From Nitrospinia bacterium (GTDB taxonomy: Bacteria; Nitrospinota; Nitrospinia; Nitrospinales; JAJDAT01), in the NCBI GenBank assembly GCA_029261715.1, contig JAJDAT010000025.1, positions 496,001 through 560,000 on the forward strand: a DNA stretch of 64,000 nt, written 5' to 3'. Of the stretch, positions 18,001-25,426 are shown piece by piece (position 1 is the first letter of the stretch; each line of letters opens with the position of its first letter). A model generated the notes under the pieces. The model had not been told where the DNA came from, ran no database searches, and was given only the letters and a program-made list of their open reading frames with translations. The translations under genes and the position numbers were made by a program.

Positions 18001-18719
18001 TTGTGAACATCTTCGAAAATGAATTGGAAGTTCCAAATCCATATCCTGTTAAGAGATCTCCAATTGGGAAAATTATTAATTCCGTACAAGCTTTCAATTG
18101 GAAAGAAGTAGGTCTTGGAGAAACGGATGAAATTTATAGAGCTTTGGGGGGAGCTAAAAATTATTTGGATCGATATATTAAAACATTTTCGGTCGATCAA
18201 CCTTCTCAAAAGAATGAAGAAGTCCGTGGTCAAATTAATTTGTTTTGTTATCGCAAAGTTGAAAAATTTACAATTAGAATTTGTTTAGACGATAGATTGT
18301 CTGATGTTTTACTAAGGGTTTTCGCAGGGATAATTGCGGGCAATCGGTTAACGATTAGCGCTCCAATTGAAATGAAGAGTTGTGGGATTGTGAGTTTTTT
18401 GAAATCTGTCTATTGCAAAGGTTTAAGAGATTCTTTTCAATTAATATTTGAGAACGATTTAGAACTGTCTAATCGAATTAGCAAAAAAGAGATAGTTCGG
18501 CTCGCATATGCCGGAAAAGAAAAAGTTCCAGAAGATATTTTTTCAATCGCCGCTGAAAATGGTTTGACTATTTTGTGGAACCGCCCATTAACAGAGGGGC
18601 GTATCATGATGTTAGAACAGTTTTATGAGCAAAGTCTTTGTCAGACTTACCACCGTTATGGAAATCTTGGTCTTAGAGGAGTAGAAGCAAAAATGAATAA
18701 TTCTAACGTGAAGGAATAA
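15042..18719 (+). CDS. putA: Bifunctional proline dehydrogenase / pyrroline-5-carboxylate dehydrogenase
   Basis: This 1225-residue enzyme oxidises proline to glutamate in two steps. The N-terminal part is the FAD-binding proline dehydrogenase barrel (VNMNHLGDMVLGE, VYLDLEGYQD, ALQAYLPDS, RIVKGANMEME, ASHNIFEIS). A P5C dehydrogenase domain follows from about residue 530 (SPWNFPIAIP, E765 in SAETGGKN, C799 in GQKCSVNS, EFFGPVLG, QPFGGIKNS). About 200 further residues at the end match the extra C-terminal domain of type B PutA. There is no ribbon-helix-helix DNA-binding domain at the N-terminus, so it should not repress itself. AGAGGTGAT precedes the ATG, and an intrinsic terminator overlaps the stop. 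Confidence 0.95.
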   Translation: MLDSLSPFTRNEQIQIEREVIELATQLQNEAECRLKWTEKGQQKELARMVKAPLSRAIFMLMTDQVFRLSTDQAIFQKFIQILRENGVPKFFGGMEQVALGSLKRLGFYIPHVFSPLAVWFIKLVMKYKTKKIILPGETVPLESHLNWRKKQGLRVNMNHLGDMVLGEKEANKHLEDYKEDLRNSLVECISVKISTLFSQINPVAHEYTVQKVTERLKEILRCALEEQTKSGREKLVYLDLEGYQDLTLTIDVFKLIMRDPEFNKSLIGIALQAYLPDSLHYQQEITEVAKQRIEDGGEPIRIRIVKGANMEMEQCIASLNNWSQAPYTQKIETDANYKRMLSYAFKKENTRAVKIGVASHNIFEISFAKILQNYRGIDATDFEFEMLEGMADHVRRSVQSLLGSVLLYAPIAKQEEFLNAIAYLVRRLVENTDEDNFLSHSFDLKAGSINWKNEEKKFISSLEFIKKLGPSEPRFKQNRNTEDPIPFSSVALLDEFKPDSPTNFSLPANQSWLKEKIVSVMQKTPGNSPEKIPIVIQGKEIWKDREEGICLDPSRPGIVLAYCQLATASDIENAITFSKEAALTRWDTDSKYRDQVFSQVAVELKKARAELISYGLMNIGKSVLDLDAEVSEAIDFTDYYPRALRRFRKNFPYLELNPKGTVVVISPWNFPIAIPIGGMIAALAGGNRVILKPSPLSILATYKAVECLWRGGVPKEVLQFNPCSDNEAHLLTENKKVDFVVFTGSTATADKILKNRPDCDLSAETGGKNVTIVTDSADKELAIKQVVDSAFGYNGQKCSVNSLLLTVKEVYDDQKFISQLEDAVKSLPVGPIDPTLHSFIGPLITKPNEKLYKAFTELEFGEEWLVKPQRQELNNLWSPGVKMNVQPGSFTHKTEFFGPVLGVMRADNLEEACRWANQTGYGLTAGLQSLDEKEVKYFFDTVEAGNLYANNKTTGAIVGRQPFGGIKNSRRGVGGKAGGINYVLQFVNIFENELEVPNPYPVKRSPIGKIINSVQAFNWKEVGLGETDEIYRALGGAKNYLDRYIKTFSVDQPSQKNEEVRGQINLFCYRKVEKFTIRICLDDRLSDVLLRVFAGIIAGNRLTISAPIEMKSCGIVSFLKSVYCKGLRDSFQLIFENDLELSNRISKKEIVRLAYAGKEKVPEDIFSIAAENGLTILWNRPLTEGRIMMLEQFYEQSLCQTYHRYGNLGLRGVEAKMNNSNVKE

Positions 18720-18739
18720 GAACAGACGTTCTTTTTTTT
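18718..18739 (+). terminator. Intrinsic terminator of putA
   Basis: AAGAAC-AGAC-GTTCTT forms a 6-bp stem followed by a run of T. It begins within the putA stop codon. Confidence 0.8.
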
Positions 18740-18795
18740 CGAAGCTAAACATATGTTAAACTTGCGTTACTCATTAATTCCAAGGGGTTTACTAT

Positions 18796-20403
18796 ATGTT
18801 TTGGTTTCAACGATTACTAGTTTCAATAGCCGTTTTTTTTGTTTTTTCCTCTGTTTTTGCTCACGCCTCTCCATCATCCAAATTAGGAAGCGTAGACTTC
18901 CCTACTTCAGGTAGTCCAGAAGCGCAAAAGCTTTTTCTAAGAGGTGTCGCGGCATTGCATTCTTTTTGGTATGACGAGGCTCTAAAAGTCTTTAAAGAAT
19001 CGACTAAAGCCGATCCTAACTTTGTAATGGGATATTGGGGCGAAGCAATGACCTACAATAAACCATTATGGGAAAAACAGGACACCGAGGCGGCAAAAGA
19101 AGCGTTAACTAAAATTAAAGACGTTTCTAAGATAACAGTGCGAGAACTGTCCTATTTAGAAGCGGTTATGCATTTATATGGCGAAGGCGATAAAATGTCG
19201 CGGGATCAAGCTTATGCCAACGCCATGGAAAAGATTTATCGTCAATACCCCGAAGATCTAGAAGCCGCCTGTTTTTATGCTCTGTCTTTATTGGGAGTTA
19301 CAAGGCACCAGGAAGATAAACTTCGTTCTAAAGTTAAAGCGGGAGCGTTAGCAATGGAAGTGTTTCGGAAAAATCCGGAACATCCATGTTCGGCACATTA
19401 TACAATTCACGCTTTTGACCATCCTGATTTAGCTGTTTTGGCTTTACCTGCGGCAAGGCGTTATGCGGAAATTGCTCCGGCTTCTCATCACGCAAATCAT
19501 ATGCCTGCGCATATTTTTGTCCAATTAGGTATGTGGCCAGAGGCGGTGGCGTCAAACGAAGCAGGCTGGAAATACTCCAAAGAATGGGTAGAGAGAGAAG
19601 GACTTCCTACAAGCAAACGTGATTATCATAGCTTGCAGTGGCTTCACTACGTTACTCTTCAACAAGGAAAATACGAAAAAGCAGATATTATTTTCCAAGC
19701 CAAGTTGAAAGATATAGAAAAAGCAGTTAAAAGCCCCGAAGGTCTGAACGCAAAGATAAATCGACGAACTGCAAAATATTTGGATCGAATGGTAGCAGCT
19801 TCTGTTTTTGAAAAAGAACAGTGGGAGTTTGCATTATCATTTATTGAACCTCCAGGATGGGAACCTAAAAAATATAACAAAGCGGCGTTACTTTTTACGC
19901 GAGGATTTTCTGCGGCTAAGCTTGGCTCCAGCGATGCCGATAAATATCTAGCTAATTTAAAAACTATACGCGCCGAAGGATTTAAAGAGAATTATTACGA
20001 ACGTTTGGATATGCTCGATGTTTGGATTTCACAATTACAGGCAGTAAAGCATGCGAATAAGAAAAATTTTGTTGAAGCGATTGCTTTTGCAAAAAAAGCG
20101 ATCGTTAGTGAACAAAAGCTTCCCGATCCATCAGGGCCTCCACAAGTATTAAAACCATCTTATGAGTTGCTAGGAGAAATCCAATTAAAAGCAGGGAACT
20201 CAAAAGAAGCGGCAAAGCAGTTTGTTGTTTCTAATTCTCGACACACAAATCGAGCAAGATCTTTATTGGGAGCGGCTCGAGCAACTTCTGCGAGTGGAGA
20301 TAAAGAAAGCGCCAAAGATTGGTATGCTAAGTTTCTTGCTATTTGGGTAAAAGCGGATAAAAGTTTGCCTGAATTGGCCGAAGCAAAAGCTTTTCTAAAT
20401 TAA
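18796..20403 (+). CDS. Exported TPR protein with conserved His motifs
   Basis: The 535-residue protein has a signal peptide (about residues 1-25, ending AHA). TPR-like helices begin at about 45 (LFLRGVAALHSFWYDEALKVF). The central part has the striking motifs HPCSAHYTIHAFDHPDLA and HHANHMPAHIFVQLGMW. These recur in a family of bacterial TPR proteins and could bind a metal through their many His. More helices follow to the C-terminus (GEIQLKAGNSKEAAKQF). Its role is unknown; a periplasmic scaffold or binding protein is likely. AAGGGG lies about 10 bases before the ATG. It has its own position between two terminators. Confidence 0.8.
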   Translation: MFWFQRLLVSIAVFFVFSSVFAHASPSSKLGSVDFPTSGSPEAQKLFLRGVAALHSFWYDEALKVFKESTKADPNFVMGYWGEAMTYNKPLWEKQDTEAAKEALTKIKDVSKITVRELSYLEAVMHLYGEGDKMSRDQAYANAMEKIYRQYPEDLEAACFYALSLLGVTRHQEDKLRSKVKAGALAMEVFRKNPEHPCSAHYTIHAFDHPDLAVLALPAARRYAEIAPASHHANHMPAHIFVQLGMWPEAVASNEAGWKYSKEWVEREGLPTSKRDYHSLQWLHYVTLQQGKYEKADIIFQAKLKDIEKAVKSPEGLNAKINRRTAKYLDRMVAASVFEKEQWEFALSFIEPPGWEPKKYNKAALLFTRGFSAAKLGSSDADKYLANLKTIRAEGFKENYYERLDMLDVWISQLQAVKHANKKNFVEAIAFAKKAIVSEQKLPDPSGPPQVLKPSYELLGEIQLKAGNSKEAAKQFVVSNSRHTNRARSLLGAARATSASGDKESAKDWYAKFLAIWVKADKSLPELAEAKAFLN

Positions 20404-20430
20404 AAGGTAAAAAAATAAAAAGATAGCTTT

Positions 20431-20460
20431 TTGTGGAAATGAGACCATACTGACTATATT
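20431..20460 (+). promoter_or_regulatory. Candidate promoter of the 26-residue membrane peptide
   Basis: TTGTGG at 20431-20436, an 18-base spacer and TATATT at 20455-20460. It lies 100 bases before the small ORF and downstream of the TPR gene stop. The match is moderate. Confidence 0.45.
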
Positions 20461-20465
20461 GGGGA

Positions 20466-20515
20466 ATCCTCCCTAATAAGGAGGGTCAAGATATGGTTAA
20501 TCCACCAGTGGATTA
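20466..20515 (+). promoter_or_regulatory. Structured leader: two consecutive hairpins
   Basis: The first stem pairs ATCCTCC (20466-20472) with GGAGGGT (20480-20486), with one wobble. The second pairs TAATCCAC (20498-20505) with GTGGATTA (20508-20515). Both lie in the leader of the small membrane peptide gene. CCTCC in the first arm could also compete for the ribosome-binding site downstream. A regulatory role is inference. Confidence 0.5.
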
Positions 20516-20560
20516 GGTTTGTTCTTCTATTTTAATAATCTTTTAAAGGAGACCAAACCC

Positions 20561-20641
20561 ATGGATATGAATTTGTTGCTTTGGATCGTAGCGGTTGTTG
20601 GTGGAACGTATGGTATAGGACTTTTTGTTTGGTACATATAA
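20561..20641 (+). CDS. 26-residue single-span membrane peptide
   Basis: The ATG is preceded by AAAGGAGA at ideal distance. The peptide is MDMNLLLWIVAVVGG, then TYGIGLFVWYI and a TAA stop. Nearly the whole length is one hydrophobic helix with Gly in the middle, so it should lie in the inner membrane. A structured leader upstream and a strong terminator 43 bases downstream frame it as an independent transcription unit. Tiny membrane peptides of this kind often act as subunits of respiratory or transport complexes, but no partner is visible here. Confidence 0.7.
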   Translation: MDMNLLLWIVAVVGGTYGIGLFVWYI

Positions 20642-20683
20642 GAATTTATTTTTAAGCAATAATTCAGCTTAGATTTATAAAGA

Positions 20684-20726
20684 AAAAGGCGTATTGGCTA
20701 ATTGGCTGATACGCCTTTTATTTTTT
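20684..20726. terminator. Bidirectional terminator
   Basis: AAAAGGCGTAT (20684-20694) pairs with ATACGCCTTTT (20709-20719) across a 14-base loop and is followed by a T-rich run. It lies between the small membrane peptide gene and the convergent gene ending at 20737, and can serve both. Confidence 0.85.
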
Positions 20727-20736
20727 AGTAAAAAAT

Positions 20737-22449
20737 TCAGTTTATTATCCAATTTAAATTGTCGAAAAAGTTTATATGTTGGTCAATTATTAGTACGCCT
20801 TTTTTATGATTAGGTTTTGGCGGGACTAGATAAGTAGCAAACTTTGGATCTTCTCTTCTAATATGTCTTAAGGCTGTTCTAATAACCCGATTCACTCGGT
20901 TATAGGCTTTTTCTAAATCATTTCCGCGTTGAGCATATTCTTCTTCATCAGAAAAATCTTGTTCATAAGAACTAGCGATTGTCCCTCTGCTTATCAATGC
21001 GTTCTCGAAATTTGCTTCTAAGTTTAATGCCGATAAACCATTTCCAGTATTTCTAAGGAGATCGCTTATTTCGTTAGGGCTATTTTTATGGATCGCAATT
21101 AAATGGAAGATATAACTCAAGCCTTTAGTTACTGGAAGAAGGAATTGAGGTCCTTCATTAAATTTTATTTCAAAATGAGTTTGGTCTGCTGTTCGGCGAA
21201 AAATGTTTTCTTTGTTAGAGCTATTAAAATTGGGGGCAAATAGTTCAGCTAAAAGGTCGTCGTCTGAAACCCAAAGAGGTATCCCTTCGTATTGCATTAA
21301 GCTGTCTAAACTAAATAGATTCTTTTGCCATTCTTTGATTTGATCCAATAGCATTTGACTGGTCGCCAGTAAAATGCCTTCTAGTTTTGGGATCAGTTTT
21401 TCCAGATAGTTTATTTCTGCCCATAGCTTCTCTACTGTTTCGCAATAGAGGGAAATTGAAAATCGATTCATATTAAATTGGTAAAATAGGTCTTCAATGC
21501 CTCTAAGACGACTTCCAAAATCTTGATTTAAGATGTCTAGCGCTTCATATAATGAATCTAAAGTATCGTCAATTGCGTCTAGTTTGTCTGGATCAAAGTC
21601 TTTAATCTGAAAACTGTCTATTTCGTTTTCCGGAATTGATTCTTTGATACTATGCAAAATTGTTGACTTGATTTTTAGTGTCTCGCATAAAATATCGTCC
21701 TCGATAACAGTTACTTCACAAGCGGGAATTCCAAATAATCTTTCTGGTCGGTTTATTTCTTGAACGCCATGAAGAATGTTGACTACGTTTTTTTCAATCT
21801 CGACAATTGGTTGATAAAAGTTATTGGCCATTTTCCAATATTTTGAGTTTTTTCTTCCTTCTTTTAACGCCTGATAACGTTTATTTTGGTTCTCCGATTT
21901 GGATATTCCAGATACTATTTCTTGATCTGCAAATTGGTAATGTTGTTGGTATTTCAGCCTTAACTCTGAAAATGAAATTCTTATAATAAATAAGCAGACC
22001 CAGATAAAATCGCTAAAAACTAGAGAGTGATCTTCATTCTGAGTTTCTTTTAACAGAATTTTTAACCATTCAGATTTACCAAAAGTTAAATTCCAACAAC
22101 TCAGGAAATCGACAATGGGTTGATGAAGCCAAGAAGATGTAGTCTCAGATTCTTTTGTATTATTAATGAATTCAGTTTTTAATAATAAGGACTGGTAGCA
22201 AAATAATTTGAGCGTTATTAGGTTGTTAAAGCGCAATCGATGGATTTCTTGCGTAGGGTTTTCAAAAATCACTTCTTCAAAATTTTCGAACGGCTTTTTT
22301 TCTGATGAACTATTTAAACTTTCGCAGTCTTCACTTAAGAAATTAATAAAAAATTCTGGATAAGACTCAGGAATACCTTCTTGCGCTATGACGGCTATGA
22401 AGTCATTAGCGAAGTTTTTATATTTTAAAGTTTCTTGGTTTGTTTTCAT
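20737..22449 (-). CDS. Large protein of unknown function
   Basis: The 570-residue product is soluble, with no signal peptide. It is helix-rich and acidic. Leu/Glu-rich stretches in the middle (DKLDAIDDTLDSLYEALDIL; EKLWAEINYLEKLIPKLEGIL) suggest coiled coil or helical bundle. A more conserved-looking C-terminal part holds AYNRVNRVIRTALRHIRRE and HKKGVLIIDQHI. I recognise no domain. It is flanked by a terminator and by a divergent secreted protein gene. ATG at 22449 has no clear ribosome-binding site. Confidence 0.6.
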   Translation of the reverse strand: MKTNQETLKYKNFANDFIAVIAQEGIPESYPEFFINFLSEDCESLNSSSEKKPFENFEEVIFENPTQEIHRLRFNNLITLKLFCYQSLLLKTEFINNTKESETTSSWLHQPIVDFLSCWNLTFGKSEWLKILLKETQNEDHSLVFSDFIWVCLFIIRISFSELRLKYQQHYQFADQEIVSGISKSENQNKRYQALKEGRKNSKYWKMANNFYQPIVEIEKNVVNILHGVQEINRPERLFGIPACEVTVIEDDILCETLKIKSTILHSIKESIPENEIDSFQIKDFDPDKLDAIDDTLDSLYEALDILNQDFGSRLRGIEDLFYQFNMNRFSISLYCETVEKLWAEINYLEKLIPKLEGILLATSQMLLDQIKEWQKNLFSLDSLMQYEGIPLWVSDDDLLAELFAPNFNSSNKENIFRRTADQTHFEIKFNEGPQFLLPVTKGLSYIFHLIAIHKNSPNEISDLLRNTGNGLSALNLEANFENALISRGTIASSYEQDFSDEEEYAQRGNDLEKAYNRVNRVIRTALRHIRREDPKFATYLVPPKPNHKKGVLIIDQHINFFDNLNWIIN

Positions 22450-22555
22450 AAAAAATTAAAAGTTGGCAGGATTTATTTTTTAGAGGTTTAAACGATTAAA
22501 AATTAATTTTCTCAGTGGTAAAATAAATTAATCCTATCAAAAATGAGGCAATGGA

Positions 22556-23146
22556 ATGAAACTAAATATTTTAGATTATACGAAAAATATTAATTTTGTC
22601 ATTTTTTCATGTTTGTTCGTTTTTACAGCATCACCTGCCTTTGGGCAATCGCACGTGGCGCTAAATAAAGAATTTATTTTCAAATTGGTTGAGGCAAATA
22701 TGATATCTAAAAAAATAAGAAAATTTAAAGTAAAAGAAGTATTAGATGGCGTTTGGAACGATCTAATAATAGAAATTGGAATGGAAGAGGGCGCTTCGGA
22801 AGTTTTCGTGACTGCTCAAGATACTTATTCTCCGCCTCCTAAGCCAACCAACCCAGAAGCGATTCATATGGTCTTGGCGTTTCAATTACCACCAGGAAAA
22901 ACGCGCGCAGATTTTGCTAAATTTAAAGTTTTGGACGGACCTTGGGTTGCTTCTAATAATGGCAGTAATTCTGCGACTATATGGACTAATAGGGCGGGCG
23001 ATTGGATTTTCGACGCTTTTGAAGACGTTGTTTTTGCATCGAAAGCAGACTTTGAACGCGCCTATGCCGGAAATGAAGAATTAGGAAAAGCGGGTGAAGG
23101 GCTCTTTGGTGATAAAGTTCTTGTCGCTATTGTTGAAGAAGAATAA
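22556..23146 (+). CDS. Secreted protein of unknown function
   Basis: The 196-residue precursor has an N-terminal export signal (hydrophobic about 12-30, ending PAFG). The mature part includes VTAQDTYSPPPKPTNPEAIHMV, then FQLPPGKTRADFAKFKVLDGPWV and a Gly/Glu-rich end. There are no Cys residues in the mature protein. No family is recognised. GAGG lies about 10 bases before the ATG. It diverges from the 570-residue orphan, and the next gene is convergent after 30 bases. Confidence 0.6.
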   Translation: MKLNILDYTKNINFVIFSCLFVFTASPAFGQSHVALNKEFIFKLVEANMISKKIRKFKVKEVLDGVWNDLIIEIGMEEGASEVFVTAQDTYSPPPKPTNPEAIHMVLAFQLPPGKTRADFAKFKVLDGPWVASNNGSNSATIWTNRAGDWIFDAFEDVVFASKADFERAYAGNEELGKAGEGLFGDKVLVAIVEEE

Positions 23147-23176
23147 AAGTTAAAAAAATGTCTTCTACAAATATTC

Positions 23177-24889
23177 TCATTTTGAATTTGGGTTGTGAAA
23201 TTTTGAAATTCTAATTATGTGGTCCGGTTTATATTGAAATTCATACAATCTTTTTAAATAAATTGGCATGATCAATTGATAATCGTCAAGAGGAGTATCT
23301 TTTGACATAAGATTAAACTTTTGGATAACGTAAATCTCATCGATGAGATGGCCTTCTAAGTTTTTTAGTAATTCGGGCATATGGAGGTTTGCATATTCAA
23401 AATTGACTGACCCTTGATTTAAGATGCTTTGATGTCCCGGGGTATTTGTAATGACTATAAATCGAGTTTCTTTTTTGCTTTCAAAAAAGCGGTAAACTTC
23501 ATTGTTTTCTCGAATAAGATTCTGAGTGTTTACGAACTGTCCTTTAATTGCTACTGGGTGATATATTATAAAAGTGATTATTGCCATCGTTAAAAAGCAT
23601 CTAGATGAAAAGTTTGGGAAAACTTTGCATATAACTAATGGAACCAAAGAAAGGGAGAGGATAAAAACAAGAAATAATCGAGCGCTGGAAGGGTGAATGT
23701 ATCGGCCAAAAAAATGAGAAAGTACTATTGTCAAATTTATGATTAATACTATTCCCAAAACTAAAATGATTTCTTTTTTGAAAATTTCCTTTTTAACGTT
23801 TTTATTTAAAATTATTTTAATTGGAATAATTATCAAGATGGAAAGCGCAATTAAATTATAAATTGTGGCATAGGGTAGAAAAGGTTTGAAATCAATCATT
23901 CCATTTCCTAACTCAATTAAATTCTTAAAAAAATGTCTTAATGAAAATAGCGCTACGTTTTCTGGGTTCTCTCGGCTATTTGGTTTTAAAATAAATTGCC
24001 AAATAAGCGGTAAATACAGAATTGGAGTCGCCAAATATAACTTTGGAAACGCTTTCCAGTGAGAAACTTTAACAATGCGAAAACCAACAAAAATTAATAT
24101 TAAAACAATATGATAAATGAATGACTCATAACGAATATTTGAGAAAAGTATTAAATTTGCCCATAAAAAAGCAAAGTTTAAATTTGTTGGGTTTCGTAAA
24201 AAAATATAAGAAGAGAGAAGAACGATCCAAAGAAAAAAAGTTGAAAATAGATCAAATCCTGCCGATGTTGTATTTATGGTTATTATAGGTTGGGCAATTA
24301 TAATAAACATTGCCCCTATTCCGTAGAGACTATCTTTTAGCTTTTTAGCTAAGACAAATACGGAAATAAGTAGTAACCATAAAATGATTCCATTGAAGAT
24401 GAATGCATTGTAATAAGAGTATCCGAGGAAAACATGGAGAATATGCACTCCAAATGGAAACATCAGAGGGCGTTTGGGAAGTTCGTTGTTGATGGGCCAA
24501 TAGATGTCGTAATACGACTTTCCCATTGTTGTATTATAAACTGTCTTATTGAAGGCCATTGATTTTGAAACAGCCACTAGGTTTGTTTCGTCACTAAGAA
24601 TTCTAAAACCTGGTTTTACTGATAAAAAAATAAGCCCGATTAAAACAAACGCCGCCGCTATTCCTACCCAATACTCTTTGACGAAATTAGGAAGGTTAAA
24701 TTCAATTGATTTTAAGAAACTAACTAAAAAATATATCCAAACAATGACAATTACGGATATAACGTAATAGGAGCTATGTACAAAAAAAGATTCCATCAGC
24801 TTTTGATCAGCTAATGTAGCTGTGAGTAAGCCTATGAAAGTTACAAAAAATAAAGAGGAGAATAATTTGTTGTATGAAACTAATTTCAT
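23177..24889 (-). CDS. Polytopic membrane protein, GT39/PMT-like glycosyltransferase candidate
   Basis: The 570-residue protein has about 10 to 12 hydrophobic helices. The first long external loop holds RILSDETNLVAVS (D100/E101), a position like the acidic pair of PMT/ArnT-type (GT39, GT-C fold) glycosyltransferases. These use a lipid-linked sugar donor. A Tyr-rich loop (TTMGKSYYDIYWPINN) follows, and the last 100 residues form a soluble domain. This is a fold-level assignment; the donor and acceptor are unknown. It stands alone, and 24890-25426 upstream must hold its promoter. Confidence 0.65.
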   Translation of the reverse strand: MKLVSYNKLFSSLFFVTFIGLLTATLADQKLMESFFVHSSYYVISVIVIVWIYFLVSFLKSIEFNLPNFVKEYWVGIAAAFVLIGLIFLSVKPGFRILSDETNLVAVSKSMAFNKTVYNTTMGKSYYDIYWPINNELPKRPLMFPFGVHILHVFLGYSYYNAFIFNGIILWLLLISVFVLAKKLKDSLYGIGAMFIIIAQPIITINTTSAGFDLFSTFFLWIVLLSSYIFLRNPTNLNFAFLWANLILFSNIRYESFIYHIVLILIFVGFRIVKVSHWKAFPKLYLATPILYLPLIWQFILKPNSRENPENVALFSLRHFFKNLIELGNGMIDFKPFLPYATIYNLIALSILIIIPIKIILNKNVKKEIFKKEIILVLGIVLIINLTIVLSHFFGRYIHPSSARLFLVFILSLSLVPLVICKVFPNFSSRCFLTMAIITFIIYHPVAIKGQFVNTQNLIRENNEVYRFFESKKETRFIVITNTPGHQSILNQGSVNFEYANLHMPELLKNLEGHLIDEIYVIQKFNLMSKDTPLDDYQLIMPIYLKRLYEFQYKPDHIIRISKFHNPNSK

Positions 24890-25200
24890 AATATAAGTTC
24901 GTTGGGCTTAATAAAAATGATGTTATTAAGCGTTTTTTGGTTTTCTATTGATGTAGTGTATTTCAAATAATGATTTGTTAGTTTTTGCGATCCGGCCCTA
25001 TTATTCTTTTGTAAACTTTAGTTTCTTTGGAAGTTTACTATATTCAAATTAATCTTTTTTTTAAAAACGTACTTCTATTCCGTATTGGTCCTTCCTAATA
25101 TAAGTCCTTTTATTTTTTAGTCGTTTTCTTTCCTTTCGTCAGAATAAACCTGATTCTGAATCATCATTGATAGAAATAATTCGATATTTGCATGAAAACT

Positions 25201-25235
25201 CCCATTTTTTTTGAAAAATGGGAATATTTTTTTTG
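25201..25235 (+). promoter_or_regulatory. Terminator-like hairpin in the multicopper oxidase leader
   Basis: CCCATTTTT (25201-25209) pairs with AAAAATGGG (25214-25222) and is followed by a T-rich run. No rightward gene precedes it, so it may be an attenuator in the leader rather than a true end. Confidence 0.4.
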
Positions 25236-25379
25236 AAAAACCATCCCTTCTAATGAAAACCCTAAAGGGGTCTTTCAACGCTAGCCGGAAAAAGATTTCA
25301 TTGAGCGTCTTGAGATCTAAAAAGTAAATGCGACCGGTTTTTAAGAAAAGCTAAACAAAATTAAATTTCGTAGTTTTTG

Positions 25380-25403
25380 GGGATTTGCGGAATCCCTTTT
25401 ATT
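25380..25403 (+). promoter_or_regulatory. Second terminator-like hairpin, directly before the multicopper oxidase
   Basis: GGGATT (25380-25385) pairs with AATCCC (25391-25396) and is followed by TTTTATT. It ends 12 bases before the AAGGAGG ribosome-binding site. The position suits transcriptional attenuation or a riboswitch platform. Confidence 0.4.
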
Positions 25404-25426
25404 GTTGAATCGTTAAGGAGGAAAAG

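Larger units (their letters stand above)
24890..25426. other. 537-base intergenic region between divergent genes
   Basis: No ORF of interest was seen. It must carry the promoters for the membrane glycosyltransferase candidate (leftward) and the multicopper oxidase (rightward). Two hairpins with T-runs in the rightward direction are listed separately. The remainder is AT-rich without repeats I recognise. Confidence 0.5.

Noticed and set aside
24950-25426. Known riboswitch class before the multicopper oxidase
   Set aside because: Hairpins are present but I could not match any conserved core such as yybP-ykoY or cobalamin.
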